A DNA stretch of 26,487 nucleotides from JACZWL01 sp046756445 (GCA_046756445.1 JBHHWI010000033.1:1-26487), one strand, 5' to 3'; numbered from the stretch's first letter, positions 14,106 to 22,567 are shown. Program-made: numbers and translations. Notes: generated from the sequence alone by a model not told the origin.

Positions 14106-14765
14106 TCACTCCGTCACCTTTGCGGCTCGCTGCTCCGCGCTCAGCCGGCGCTCGAGGTCCGCGATCCACTTCGAAACCGTTCTGTCCTCTCCTTCAATCT
14201 CCTGATAGCGCTCGAAGTGCTGCAGTGCGGCATCGAGTCGCTGAAAATAGAGCTCATTGAGGACGCCCAGGTTGTAGTGTGCCAAGGCATAGTCCGGGCT
14301 GGCTGTGACGGCCTTCAAATAAGCGGCCTCTGCCTCGACAAACTTGCCCTGCCGCCTGCGCAGCAGGCCCAGTTGATTCAGTGCCGCAGGGTGCCTGGGG
14401 TCTATGACCAGCGCATCGTTGATATGCCCCTCGACCGCCCGATCGTCGCCGGCCTGTGCGCGGATGATTGCCAGGTTCACATGCGCCCCCGGGTAGCCGG
14501 GAAACGTTGAGACGAACTCCCCGAAACGGCGCCCGGCGCCGGCCAGATCGCCGGCGGCCATGGTCGCAACAGCCTGCTCGTACATGGTTACTGCCTTCGA
14601 CGGCACTTTCCGGAGGCGCTGCTCTATCGCCGCCCTTCTCGACGCGGCATCCGGTGACGCGCCGGTCCTGATCGATGTCGGGCCGGATGCGCAGCCGGCG
14701 ACGACGATCGCGCTCAGGACGAGATGCGCCAGGCAGCGATAGCTAGAAAAGTCCCGTGACAACAT
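14106..14765 (-). CDS. TPR-repeat lipoprotein
   Basis: This 219-residue protein has a lipoprotein signal ending in the lipobox VAGC (Cys25), so it should be lipid-anchored, probably in the outer membrane because residue +2 is Ala. Residues of about 60-200 form several tetratricopeptide repeats, for example ALNQLGLLRRRQGKFVEAEA and ALAHYNLGVLNELYF. A basic/acidic C-terminal helix follows. Its start lies inside the end of the upstream TPR gene (23-nt overlap), indicating coupled expression. By analogy with Pal, YbgF or BamD-like proteins, it may be the outer-membrane anchor of the complex. No peptidoglycan-binding OmpA domain is present. Confidence 0.87.
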   Translation of the reverse strand: MLSRDFSSYRCLAHLVLSAIVVAGCASGPTSIRTGASPDAASRRAAIEQRLRKVPSKAVTMYEQAVATMAAGDLAGAGRRFGEFVSTFPGYPGAHVNLAIIRAQAGDDRAVEGHINDALVIDPRHPAALNQLGLLRRRQGKFVEAEAAYLKAVTASPDYALAHYNLGVLNELYFQRLDAALQHFERYQEIEGEDRTVSKWIADLERRLSAEQRAAKVTE

Positions 14766-17562
14766 CTTCGCTGCGCTCCAGCTTCGCGTACCGGGCGGGC
14801 ACCAGGCTCGCCATTGCCTCGAAACTCTTTTTCACCCACTCGTCATAGACGCCATCGGCTGCACGGTCCGTGTTGGCCCGAAACAGTCCGATCGCCTTCT
14901 CCTCGAACGGGAATGCCTGTTCCTCGAGCAGAATGTCGTATTGCTCCAGCGCATCGGCATCGAGGTCGGTCGGTCGCTCGGATTCCATCAGGTCGTTGCT
15001 GAATCGCTGGTACACCTCGCCCAGGCGATAGGTGGCTGCGGTGGTCACTTCGGCAACCCCGTAATCCGCCGCGTCGCCATATGCCTTGAGGACGTCTTCC
15101 ATGAGCGCCTTCTTGAGCTTCAGGCTGCCGGCCAGCGGCTGCGTAATTTTCATCGCCACAAACCTCCGGCGTACCGGTTCGGCCAGTTCCAGCGACGCCT
15201 TGGCGGCAATAAATCTGGTGCGGTCCGAGCGCTGTGCGCCGGCAGTGGCATCGATCCGCACGAGGTCCTTCAGGATCTCGCTGCGTGCCTGGTGATCCCC
15301 GCCAGCCTCGGTGAGTTGCAGCAGGCGGTAGCGTGCTTCGATCGACTCGGCGATCGGGTCCGGATAGCGCGCAACGATTTTTTCCAGGACGAGCCGTTCG
15401 CTGGCTGCGTGGCCGCTGTCCTTATACAGATCCGAAGCCTTCCAGAGCGCCTCGCGCCGAATTTCCTCGCTGCTGCCGGGCGCCTCGGCGATTCGCTCGA
15501 ATTCTCCTGCGGCCAGGGCGTTGCGGCCGGATTCGAGATAACTGACCGCAAGCTTCTGGGTTACGTCCTCTTCGAATTCGCTGTCAGGATAGTCACGGCG
15601 AAAATCCTCGAGCGCGGTCGAGGCCCGGTCCCAGGCTTGTAGGTTTATGAGGGCTGCCGCCGCGTCGAATTCCGCCGTCGAGCGGATTTCGGAATCCGGC
15701 ACGACCGTACCGACTCGCTGGAAGTGTGCGACAGCCGACTCGAGGTCACCGGCGTCCCGGGCCTGCTCAGCCTGCCTGTAGATAGACGATGCAATGCGGT
15801 CGTTGATTTCCCTTATGGCCTCGCTGTCGTCCGCGGGCGTTAACGGTTGCAGGCGGTAGTACGCGGCCTCCGCCTCGACGAAGTTGTCCAGATCGAAGTG
15901 CGAGTGCGCGATGACGGCCCAGGCCGTGCGTGCCAGCTCGCTCTTGACGGGCGGTAGTTTCAGGACCACGGCCTGACCGACCGCAATCGCGGGTTCGAAG
16001 CGGTTCTGTTCGAACAGGTCTTCGGCGACAGCGGTCAGCACTGCGCCGGATTCGGGGTGCTCGGGGTAGGTGTCCGCGAACTTCAGGCCGCTGTCGATGT
16101 AGCGCTGATGCCACGAGGCCTTCTCTGCGCCCTGCAGACCTTGCTCGTGTTTGCGGTAGGAGAGGACCGCAGCATAGGCCGCCTCGGCCGAATGCTCGTG
16201 TACCTCGTAATCGTACGCCGTACGCTCATACTCGATCGTTGCCTCGAAGAAGTCCTCGCTCTCGAACAGGACCTCGGCCAGCAGGAAATTGGTATTGGCG
16301 CTGTCGGGTTCCCCGGGGAAATAAGCCAGGTATTTGCGGTACCAGTTGGCCGCTTCCCGATAGTCGCTGCGCTTGCCCTGATCCTGTGCCTTTGCATGGT
16401 GGTACTGCGCGAGGTCGGTCAGGTTCGCTTTCAGGTGGACCGCCACCGTCGTGTGTTGTTCCGGCGGATTCCGCTCCCAGAACGGGCTGTCCATCCCGTA
16501 ACGTTCGACGAAATGTTTCTTCCCCTCCAGGACGAGGGTCGGGAATTCACCCTGTTTGTACGCCTCGATAACCTCGACCTGCAGGAGCGGCGACTTCGGA
16601 TGATAGGGATCCCTCTCCACGAACGCTTCGTATGTCCGGGCAGCATCGACGTAACGCTGCTTCTCCAGGTACAGGTCACCGAGATTCATGTAGATGACGT
16701 AGCCGTACTCCGGTTCGCCACGCTGCGCCAGATAGTTGCCGATACTCTCTGACCCCTCCATGTATGAAAAACTGATGCTGAGCACACGAAACGTATCCTC
16801 AACCAGTTCTCTTTCCGCCCGGCTCAGCGCTTCGAGCCGGTCGTCGCCATCGGCCAGCTGAATGCCGGTGACCTTTCGATCCAGCAGATTGAAAAAAGGA
16901 TCCAGACTCTCACCGTGTAGTGCCAGCTTGAATTGCGTCCAGCCCAGCTTGTACAGGGACTGTTCGTAGAACTGTGACGAGTCACCGTAGTTGACGACCG
17001 CCTGATACGAAGCCTCGGCGTCGCTGTAGTTCTTCCTGAGGAAAAACATCTCGCCACGACGGAATTGCACTTCGTCAATCAGCAGGGTTCGTGGATACCG
17101 GCGCACGAGCTCGTTCAGCACACGCAGCGCGTCATCGGTCTTGCCGGATATCTCGTAAGCCCGGGCCAACTGGTACAGGACCGCGTCATTCCTGCGATAG
17201 TCGGGATACGCCTCGAGCAGGCGATGAAAAAGCGAGACTGCGCTCTCATAAGCAGCGCTGTCCAGCGCTTCGATATTGCCGGCAAGCTGCTCTGCCTCGG
17301 TGGCCTCGAGCTGAAGGTCGCCGAGCCTTCGCATGGCTTCGGCGCGGAGTTCCGGATCGTCGGATACGAGGTCGAGAAACGCCGTGTAATTGTCCCGGGC
17401 CAGGTCCGCACTGTTGGCGATTACCCTGCCGGGGCGAACCTCGTAGGTTTTGCTCTCCAGGCTCTTGATCGTGTCGCGCTTCCTGACGTCGGCATTAGCC
17501 GCCGTCGCCACCAGTGCAATGATCAGTATCGGCCACAAGCGGTGTAATGATGCCGCGCTCAT
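14743..17562 (-). CDS. Large periplasmic TPR-repeat protein
   Basis: This 939-residue protein has an N-terminal signal (MSAASLHRLWPILIIALVAT, cleavage near AANA). The rest is almost entirely alpha-helical repeats of the tetratricopeptide type, with many BamD/YbgF-like units (YESAVSLFHRLLEAYPDY, DALRVLNELVRRYP, YVDAARTYEAFVERDP, EAANWYRKYLAYFPGEP). No catalytic motif was seen. It is probably a long superhelical scaffold in the periplasm, comparable in type to AglT/GltE-like gliding proteins, though direct homology is unproven. The ATG overlaps the upstream stop as ATGA, and its own end overlaps the TPR lipoprotein start. Its size and position make it the likely core scaffold of the machine. 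Confidence 0.88.
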   Translation of the reverse strand: MSAASLHRLWPILIIALVATAANADVRKRDTIKSLESKTYEVRPGRVIANSADLARDNYTAFLDLVSDDPELRAEAMRRLGDLQLEATEAEQLAGNIEALDSAAYESAVSLFHRLLEAYPDYRRNDAVLYQLARAYEISGKTDDALRVLNELVRRYPRTLLIDEVQFRRGEMFFLRKNYSDAEASYQAVVNYGDSSQFYEQSLYKLGWTQFKLALHGESLDPFFNLLDRKVTGIQLADGDDRLEALSRAERELVEDTFRVLSISFSYMEGSESIGNYLAQRGEPEYGYVIYMNLGDLYLEKQRYVDAARTYEAFVERDPYHPKSPLLQVEVIEAYKQGEFPTLVLEGKKHFVERYGMDSPFWERNPPEQHTTVAVHLKANLTDLAQYHHAKAQDQGKRSDYREAANWYRKYLAYFPGEPDSANTNFLLAEVLFESEDFFEATIEYERTAYDYEVHEHSAEAAYAAVLSYRKHEQGLQGAEKASWHQRYIDSGLKFADTYPEHPESGAVLTAVAEDLFEQNRFEPAIAVGQAVVLKLPPVKSELARTAWAVIAHSHFDLDNFVEAEAAYYRLQPLTPADDSEAIREINDRIASSIYRQAEQARDAGDLESAVAHFQRVGTVVPDSEIRSTAEFDAAAALINLQAWDRASTALEDFRRDYPDSEFEEDVTQKLAVSYLESGRNALAAGEFERIAEAPGSSEEIRREALWKASDLYKDSGHAASERLVLEKIVARYPDPIAESIEARYRLLQLTEAGGDHQARSEILKDLVRIDATAGAQRSDRTRFIAAKASLELAEPVRRRFVAMKITQPLAGSLKLKKALMEDVLKAYGDAADYGVAEVTTAATYRLGEVYQRFSNDLMESERPTDLDADALEQYDILLEEQAFPFEEKAIGLFRANTDRAADGVYDEWVKKSFEAMASLVPARYAKLERSEDVVTGLF

Positions 17563-19430
17563 TGCGAGGCATCCCCCATGGTTGCCGACAGATCATAGAT
17601 CGCCGCAAGTGCGAATCGTGCCTGCACCGAGTAGGTGTCGAGACGTTCTTTCTGGGCCTGCAATTCGTCGATGGCAATCGATTGCAGGTATGCCCGCTGA
17701 CGCGCCATCGTTGCATCGACGCGGCCTTGTAACAGCGCGATCCGCGGGCTCAGGCCTGCAACCCTGGCGTTGAATTCGACAAATGTTCCAGGCTCGTGCC
17801 GCATCGTCTCGCCGACACTGCGCCTCGATCGCTGCGACTCGACGAGTGCCTGCCCCGTGTCCCGGAGGTCCCGTCGAATCTTCCAGAGTCGCGCCTTGAA
17901 TTCCCTGTCCAGTTCCCACTGCAGAACGCCCTTCAGCAATGCCAGTTTCTCGCGAACCTCCACTGCTTCGGGGATGCCTGCCGCCAGTGCGGGATTGCGT
18001 TCGAGCGTCGTGATTTCGCCCCACAGCGCCAACTCGCGCTCGGTCGCGAGGGCGAGAGAATCTCCACTTTGCTCGATGCTATTGAGCCTTGCATCCAGGT
18101 CGAGCTTGCGACTGATCATGCTATTGAGGTCTGCTCGTTTCAGACTGTCCTGAATCCTCGGCAGTCTCCCGCTGTACGCGAGCTCACGTGTGTCGAGCAT
18201 GTTGCGATAGACGCCGATGTTCTGCTGCCATTCCTCCAGATTGCGACGCAGATAGCCGAGGTCGCGGTAGTTCTTCAGGCCTTCCTGAAACGAATGCGTG
18301 GTGAGCAGGTGCAGCAGGTATCGTGACTCGGGGGCGTCCGGCAATTCCTCGAGTTTCCAGTACCAACCGGTGGTCTCGAGGGGATTGTGTTCGAGAAACT
18401 CCTCGAAGATCGCGCCGGACTCGATGTGCGCCATCGTCCGATCCAGACGATTCGATTCCTCGTGGAACGCCTCGACCGCGTTCAGGTAATGATCGGCCGC
18501 CTGGCTGATCGAGTCGAGCTTGGCCATCGCATAGGGAATGGCCAGCATCGACTCCTGCACGGCCGAATCGAGAAGGTCTCGCCTGCGCAATTCCATCCAG
18601 GGGACGAGGGCCCGCCGGTAATTATCGATTTCTGCGTCGGCCCAGCCGACACCGAGCAAGGCCTTGTTTGAGAATGGGCCGGACAGGCGAACCCGCTGTA
18701 ATGGCGGTTTCGCGGCCATCGGCTGTCCGTCCTGCAAGAACGCGTAGCCGAGCGCCAGGTTCGCCTTGTCCCGAAGTGAACTCAATTCCTCGTTGAAGGG
18801 ATCGAGCTTGCCGAGGTTATCCAGTATCAGCGCCGCCGCACTCACGCGACCGCTCCGGACCATCGCGACGGCGAGATTGAATTTCGCGTAGGCGGCCCAC
18901 TCCGTCTCGCCCTTCCAGGCCTGTAACAGGGCAATCGCCCGATCGTACTCGCCCTCGTCAATCAGGATCTGTGATTGCAGCAGATGACGCTCCGACTCGA
19001 GCGCGTCGGGCAGTTCGCCCTGAATATTGTTCAGCGCGCTCTGCGCTCCGCCGAGATATCCACGCTGATGCCAGATTTTCGCCAGGAAGAACCAGGTCCG
19101 GTCACGAATTTCCGGGTTGACGTCTTCGGCAAGCAGCCGCTCGAATATATCCGCTGCATGCCGGTGGTTGCCGTATGAGAGAAACAAGCCGCCGAGCAGG
19201 AGCTCGGACTCGTTGCCGTGATGGTCGAGCTGCGATTGCTGCTTTGCGGCCAGCAGCCTCACGATCGCCGGGAAGTACTCACCCTGATAGAAATAGAACA
19301 GCACCTCGCCGTAATGCGGGTCCTTGACGACAGTCGGCTCGGATGCGCTGTCCGCGGCAAGGCTATACTGCGAAAGTGCTCCCGCTATGAAGACCCATAG
19401 AGTGACGATAATGGCGATGCGAGCGATCAA
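17559..19430 (-). CDS. Periplasmic TPR / coiled-coil protein
   Basis: This 623-residue protein has a signal peptide (MIARIAIIVTLWVFIAGALS, cleavage near residue 25). TPR-like helices cover about 40-330 (YGEVLFYFYQGEYFPAIVRL, AADIFERLLAEDVNPEI, LGYAFLQDGQPMAAKPPLQR). A charged C-terminal half (about 400-610) looks like long helices or coiled coil. The start is a TTG with GGGAG 7 nt upstream, 3 nt after the coiled-coil gene. Its stop overlaps the start of the next TPR gene as ATGA. It is similar in plan to outer-membrane-associated scaffold proteins of gliding or Tol-like systems. No enzymatic motif was seen. Confidence 0.86.
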   Translation of the reverse strand: MIARIAIIVTLWVFIAGALSQYSLAADSASEPTVVKDPHYGEVLFYFYQGEYFPAIVRLLAAKQQSQLDHHGNESELLLGGLFLSYGNHRHAADIFERLLAEDVNPEIRDRTWFFLAKIWHQRGYLGGAQSALNNIQGELPDALESERHLLQSQILIDEGEYDRAIALLQAWKGETEWAAYAKFNLAVAMVRSGRVSAAALILDNLGKLDPFNEELSSLRDKANLALGYAFLQDGQPMAAKPPLQRVRLSGPFSNKALLGVGWADAEIDNYRRALVPWMELRRRDLLDSAVQESMLAIPYAMAKLDSISQAADHYLNAVEAFHEESNRLDRTMAHIESGAIFEEFLEHNPLETTGWYWKLEELPDAPESRYLLHLLTTHSFQEGLKNYRDLGYLRRNLEEWQQNIGVYRNMLDTRELAYSGRLPRIQDSLKRADLNSMISRKLDLDARLNSIEQSGDSLALATERELALWGEITTLERNPALAAGIPEAVEVREKLALLKGVLQWELDREFKARLWKIRRDLRDTGQALVESQRSRRSVGETMRHEPGTFVEFNARVAGLSPRIALLQGRVDATMARQRAYLQSIAIDELQAQKERLDTYSVQARFALAAIYDLSATMGDASQ

Positions 19431-19433
19431 TAA

Positions 19434-20030
19434 TCACTCCCATTCTTTAATCACAAATTCAGGCTGCTGCTTCTTGACTCTGTCACTGATATTGAGCTCG
19501 AGATACTTCGCACCTATTCCTTTGTTGAAGCTCAATGTTGCGCCGCGGCGGTAGTCGCGAACATGGGGCCCCTTGCCGGTGAAGATGGCAATCAGCTCAT
19601 GCTCACCGGTCTTCATATTTCCAATGTGAACCCGGTGTACGCCACCGCGCATCAGGGCATCAACCTCACGCTTGGTGTACAGGTAATTCGCGATTTCCTT
19701 ACCGTCAATTTTCAGATTGACAGAGTCCAGTTCGAAGTATTCGCCCACGTCCATCGAGATGTAAAACGCGACCTGCGAATTGGCCGGGAACAGGAGTTCC
19801 TCTTCCAGCAGGTAGAGGTCGCGATTCAGATCGAGAACCTCTTTCTTCAGCGACTGAACCTCTCTGTCCAGGCTGCGAAACTCCTGACGTTCCAGCGACG
19901 TGTCCGCTTGCGCAGATTGCGACGCTGCGATTGCGGGGCCGGAGTCGAGATTTGCGGCGTCCTGGGCCGCGACCGGGTCCGCGACCATGCAGATCGCCAG
20001 GAAACTGAGGTACGTCGATAATTTCACCAT
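19434..20030 (-). CDS. Exported coiled-coil plus beta-domain protein of unknown function
   Basis: This 198-residue protein has a signal peptide (cleavage after about residue 22, before QDAANLD). A strong heptad-type coiled coil covers about 46-80 (FRSLDREVQSLKKEVLDLNR). A beta-rich C-terminal domain follows at about 81-198 (SQVAFYISMDVGEYFELDSV, HRVHIGNMKTGEHELIAIFT). The domain looks like an Ig-like or PEGA-type sandwich, but I cannot name it. It lies 3 nt downstream of the TlpA gene and 3 nt upstream of the TPR gene, so it is firmly in the operon. The coiled coil suggests oligomerisation and docking onto the TPR proteins. Confidence 0.82.
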   Translation of the reverse strand: MVKLSTYLSFLAICMVADPVAAQDAANLDSGPAIAASQSAQADTSLERQEFRSLDREVQSLKKEVLDLNRDLYLLEEELLFPANSQVAFYISMDVGEYFELDSVNLKIDGKEIANYLYTKREVDALMRGGVHRVHIGNMKTGEHELIAIFTGKGPHVRDYRRGATLSFNKGIGAKYLELNISDRVKKQQPEFVIKEWE

Positions 20031-20033
20031 CGT

Positions 20034-20534
20034 CTACTCTCTTAACAATGCTCGAATCTCATTCAGGTATTTCTGCTCGTAACCCGGCTTGTAGCCGTGA
20101 TGAACGTGACGCACGGTGCCCTCACGGTCGAGCAGCAAGGTCATGGGCATGGCCTCGACTTGGTAGAGTTTGCTGACCTGTTTGTCCTCGTCGAACAAAA
20201 CGGGAAAGGTGACGCCGAGCTCATCAGCCATCGCCATCGCCCGACGTGAATCATCGTCGATATTGACACCGAGCAGCCTGAATCCGACTCGTCGATACCG
20301 GCCGTAAAGCTCGTCGAGCAGCGGCATTTCCTGGCGACAGGGTCCGCACCAGGTAGCCCAGAAATTGATCATCACCACGTCGCCGCGATATTCCCTCAGA
20401 CGAAGGTTTTCGCCCGTGGCGCTCTTCAAGACGAAATCGGGCGCCTTCTGTCCGGCAAGTCCCGAGGATGCGATGCCGCTCGCGGCAAGGACGGATAACA
20501 GTGCTGCCAGCAATGTGATTCTTAGTCCCTTCAT
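20034..20534 (-). CDS. TlpA-family thiol:disulfide oxidoreductase, first gene of the Exb/TPR operon
   Basis: This 166-residue periplasmic thioredoxin-like protein has a signal peptide or anchor (MKGLRITLLAALLSVLAASG). It has the AhpC/TlpA-type start QKAPDFVLKSATGENLRL, the active site WCGPC (62-66) and the cis-Pro loop in VEAMPMTLLLD. The family reduces or exchanges disulfides of exported proteins using electrons from a DsbD-type donor. I use the ATG at 20534, which begins the signal peptide and has AAGGA upstream. An in-frame ATG 24 codons earlier adds a non-signal extension. It heads the 11-gene minus-strand operon and may maintain Cys residues in the exported partners, such as the HCCH segment of the last gene product. 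Confidence 0.92.
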   Translation of the reverse strand: MKGLRITLLAALLSVLAASGIASSGLAGQKAPDFVLKSATGENLRLREYRGDVVMINFWATWCGPCRQEMPLLDELYGRYRRVGFRLLGVNIDDDSRRAMAMADELGVTFPVLFDEDKQVSKLYQVEAMPMTLLLDREGTVRHVHHGYKPGYEQKYLNEIRALLRE

Positions 20535-20703
20535 CGTCCCGTTTCCTTGACTAGCTGCACGTACGATTGTCGGCCGATAGAACGCTCGCACGATCCCCCG
20601 GGGCACGGCCCCGCCGGTCCGGATATCGTTGATCGGCTGCCCAAAAGCGGCGATCGACGCCAGATTTCAATGCACCATGGTGACAGCCGGACCCTGCCCG
20701 GGC

Positions 20704-20719
20704 AGTGATGATCGTCACA
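20704..20719. promoter_or_regulatory. CRP-like 16-bp palindrome
   Basis: AGTGATGATCGTCACA has half-sites AGTGA and TCACA separated by 6 bp, one base away from the CRP consensus TGTGA-N6-TCACA. It lies about 170 nt upstream of the tlpA start codon, so it would need a promoter with a long leader or an upstream role. Chance occurrence cannot be excluded. Confidence 0.4.
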
Positions 20720-20772
20720 AATGGCCGGTCCGGTCTGAACATAATTCCATCCCGTCGGAGCGAGCGGAAAAA

Positions 20773-20820
20773 AGGGGTCAGAACCCCTTGTTCGGCGCGC
20801 AAAAAGGGGCTCTGACCCCT
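20773..20820. repeat. RAYT/REP-type inverted repeat (GGGGTCAGAGCCCC family)
   Basis: The arms are AGGGGTCAGAACCCCTT (20773-20789) and AAGGGGCTCTGACCCCT (20804-20820). They are reverse complements at 16 of 17 positions around a 14-nt loop, and each arm can also form its own GGGG/CCCC mini-hairpin. Motifs of this GGGGTCAGA-type are, from general knowledge, common near REP-associated (Y1) transposases in proteobacteria. No transposase gene is in the window, so this would be a non-autonomous or remnant copy. It also lies between apbE and tlpA and may stop transcription. Confidence 0.75.
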
Positions 20821-20861
20821 CACTAATGATAAGGCTATGAGATTGAATTTAAAGTGAAAAT

Positions 20862-20885
20862 CCGTCTGTTTTCGGCGACAGGCGG
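20862..20885 (-). terminator. Hairpin downstream of apbE, terminator-like
   Basis: CCGTCTGT (20862-20869) and ACAGGCGG (20878-20885) pair with one mismatch. On the minus strand the stem is followed by ATTTTC, a short T-run. It lies about 45 nt beyond the apbE stop, so it could terminate apbE transcription. The T-run is weak. Confidence 0.4.
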
Positions 20886-20927
20886 CGCATTACCGGCATG
20901 GAAGGCAGACGAACCGCTGAACCATGA

Positions 20928-21980
20928 CTATTCGGGCGAATCCGGACCGGCTTCGGGCGGCTCCAGTCCATCCGAATAATACAGTCGATCCTGTGCGTCA
21001 ATGACGATGCCCTCGTAGTCCGGTAAGGTCGCGATCAGCCGCAGGCCGCGATCGACACCGAGGACGAAAACCGACGTCGAAAGGGCGTCGGTGAGCACTG
21101 CGTCCGGACCGACGATCGTGGCGCTGCGAACGCCGCCGGCGGGGAGGCCTGTCGCCGGCTCGATGATGTGGTGGTAGCGTTTGCCGTCTTCCTCGAAATA
21201 CCGCTCGTAATCGCCGGACGTCGAGATTGCCTCGTCTTCAAGCGGGATAGACAGGACGACTTCGCCCTCTTTCCTGGGATCCCGGATACCGACCATAAAC
21301 GGTTGACCGCGCCTGTCGCCAAGCAACCGTGAGTCACCGCCTGCGGTTACTATGCCGTGACGGATTCCGCGGCTGCGAAGGAGCCCGACTGCCCGCTCGA
21401 CCGAGTACCCTTTGGCGATGCCGCCAAGATTGATCCTGACGCCCGACTCGCGAAATCGGATGGTGCCTTCGAGCCGGTCGACTTCGACCAGGCGGTAATC
21501 AACGTGTTTGAGTTCTTCCTGAACAGTCTCGGTATCCGGGCGTCGGCGCGCCCTGAAATCATAGTGCTGTCCAACGCTGTCGTATGTGATGTCGAAAGCG
21601 CCATGTGTCAGCATCGATATATCGAGTGAACGAAGAATCAGGTTGATCAACTCGTCACCGGCGCGTACCGGTCCCTCCGACGCGATTCGATTGATCTCGG
21701 AGATCTCGCTCTCGTCTATGTAGGTGCTCATCAATCCTTCGATCCGCGCAACTTCCTCGAAAGCACTATCGACAATGCTCATTCCTTCTTCCGCGTCTTC
21801 GTGCCAAATGTGCACGCTGACTTCGGTTCCCATCAATGGGCGCGTGTCACCAAGCCATTCCGCGTAGGAAGGTATTGAAATTACACAAATTGCTACCACA
21901 ACTGTCGCTAGAGTTACTCTCAGCCAGGGTTTATCCTTGCCGAAATTTGTCTTCAACAGGGAGATGGACTGTGATCTCAT
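20928..21980 (-). CDS. apbE: FAD:protein FMN transferase (ApbE family)
   Basis: This protein of about 350 residues has an N-terminal signal/anchor (VTLATVVVAICVISI, cleavage near SYA-EW at residue 40) and would act in the periplasm. ApbE links FMN to a Thr/Ser of flavoprotein partners using FAD and Mg2+. All the hallmarks are visible: LGGIAKGYSVE (about 185-195), AGGD (213-216), STSGDYERY (253-261), HHIIEPATG (270-278) and TDALSTSVF (297-305). I chose the ATG at 21980 because GAGGAA lies 9 nt upstream. It overlaps the divergent lemA start by 10 bp. No flavinylated partner (RnfG/NqrC-like) is adjacent, so its target is elsewhere. Confidence 0.93.
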   Translation of the reverse strand: MRSQSISLLKTNFGKDKPWLRVTLATVVVAICVISIPSYAEWLGDTRPLMGTEVSVHIWHEDAEEGMSIVDSAFEEVARIEGLMSTYIDESEISEINRIASEGPVRAGDELINLILRSLDISMLTHGAFDITYDSVGQHYDFRARRRPDTETVQEELKHVDYRLVEVDRLEGTIRFRESGVRINLGGIAKGYSVERAVGLLRSRGIRHGIVTAGGDSRLLGDRRGQPFMVGIRDPRKEGEVVLSIPLEDEAISTSGDYERYFEEDGKRYHHIIEPATGLPAGGVRSATIVGPDAVLTDALSTSVFVLGVDRGLRLIATLPDYEGIVIDAQDRLYYSDGLEPPEAGPDSPE

Positions 21981-22561
21981 TCGTAATATTCCTCGCGATA
22001 ATCGCCGCGTTAATTCTTTATGCAATTGGCATCTATAACAGCCTTATCAATCTTCGCAATCGCGTCAAAAACGCCTTTGCGCAAATCGACGTGCAGCTAA
22101 CCCGCCGCTATGACCTGATTCCGAATCTCGTCGAAGCCGTCAAGGGATACATGAAGCATGAACGTGAAACACTCGATGCCGTAATCAACGCTCGAAATGC
22201 CGCCGTATCGAATCTCGAAGCCGCCAAACTGGATCCGTCCAATGCCGACGCCATCAGGAAACTCGGCGCAGCCGAGGGTCTTCTCGGCGGTGCGCTCGGA
22301 CGACTGTTTGCCCTGTCCGAAGCTTATCCCGATCTGAAAGCGAATCAAAACATGATGCAGTTACAGGAGGAGCTCGCCAGCACGGAGAACAAGGTGGCAT
22401 TCTCGCGCCAGGCCTTTAATGACGCGGTTCTATCCTACAACAACAGGGCCGAAAACTTCCCGAATAACGTTATCGCCGGCATGTTTCGCTTCCAACTGGC
22501 CAGCTTCCTCGATATCCAGTCGGAGGACAAGCGCGAGGTGCCGGACGTCGCGTTTACCTGA
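21971..22561 (+). CDS. lemA: LemA family protein
   Basis: This 196-residue protein has an N-terminal membrane span (ISFVIFLAIIAALILYAIGI) followed by the long helical LemA domain. Conserved segments include FAQIDVQLTRRYDLIPNLVE, VKGYMKHERETLD, SEAYPDLKANQNMMQLQEEL and FPNNVIAGMF. I chose the GTG at 21971 because GGGAGATGGACT lies directly upstream. A frame extends further upstream but covers antisense apbE sequence. LemA proteins are membrane-anchored helical proteins of poorly defined function, often next to M48 peptidases. Here the M48 gene follows after 6 nt. The divergent start overlaps apbE, so its promoter must lie inside apbE coding sequence. Confidence 0.94.
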   Translation: MISFVIFLAIIAALILYAIGIYNSLINLRNRVKNAFAQIDVQLTRRYDLIPNLVEAVKGYMKHERETLDAVINARNAAVSNLEAAKLDPSNADAIRKLGAAEGLLGGALGRLFALSEAYPDLKANQNMMQLQEELASTENKVAFSRQAFNDAVLSYNNRAENFPNNVIAGMFRFQLASFLDIQSEDKREVPDVAFT

Positions 22562-22567
22562 TAGAGC

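Larger units (their letters stand above)
20535..20927. other. 393-bp gene-free region upstream of the Exb/TPR operon
   Basis: No gene is seen on either strand. The interval must contain the promoter of the 11-gene operon. It holds two tight palindromes, CACCATGGTG (20673-20682) and CTGCCCGGGCAG (20694-20705). It also holds a CRP-like site overlapping the latter, a RAYT-type inverted repeat and a terminator-like hairpin after apbE, all listed separately. I could not settle a -35/-10 pair. Confidence 0.5.

Noticed and set aside
14941..16752. Several 150-230 codon plus-strand frames opposite the large TPR gene
   Set aside because: They are shadows of the TPR codon pattern. There are no ribosome sites or recognisable families.
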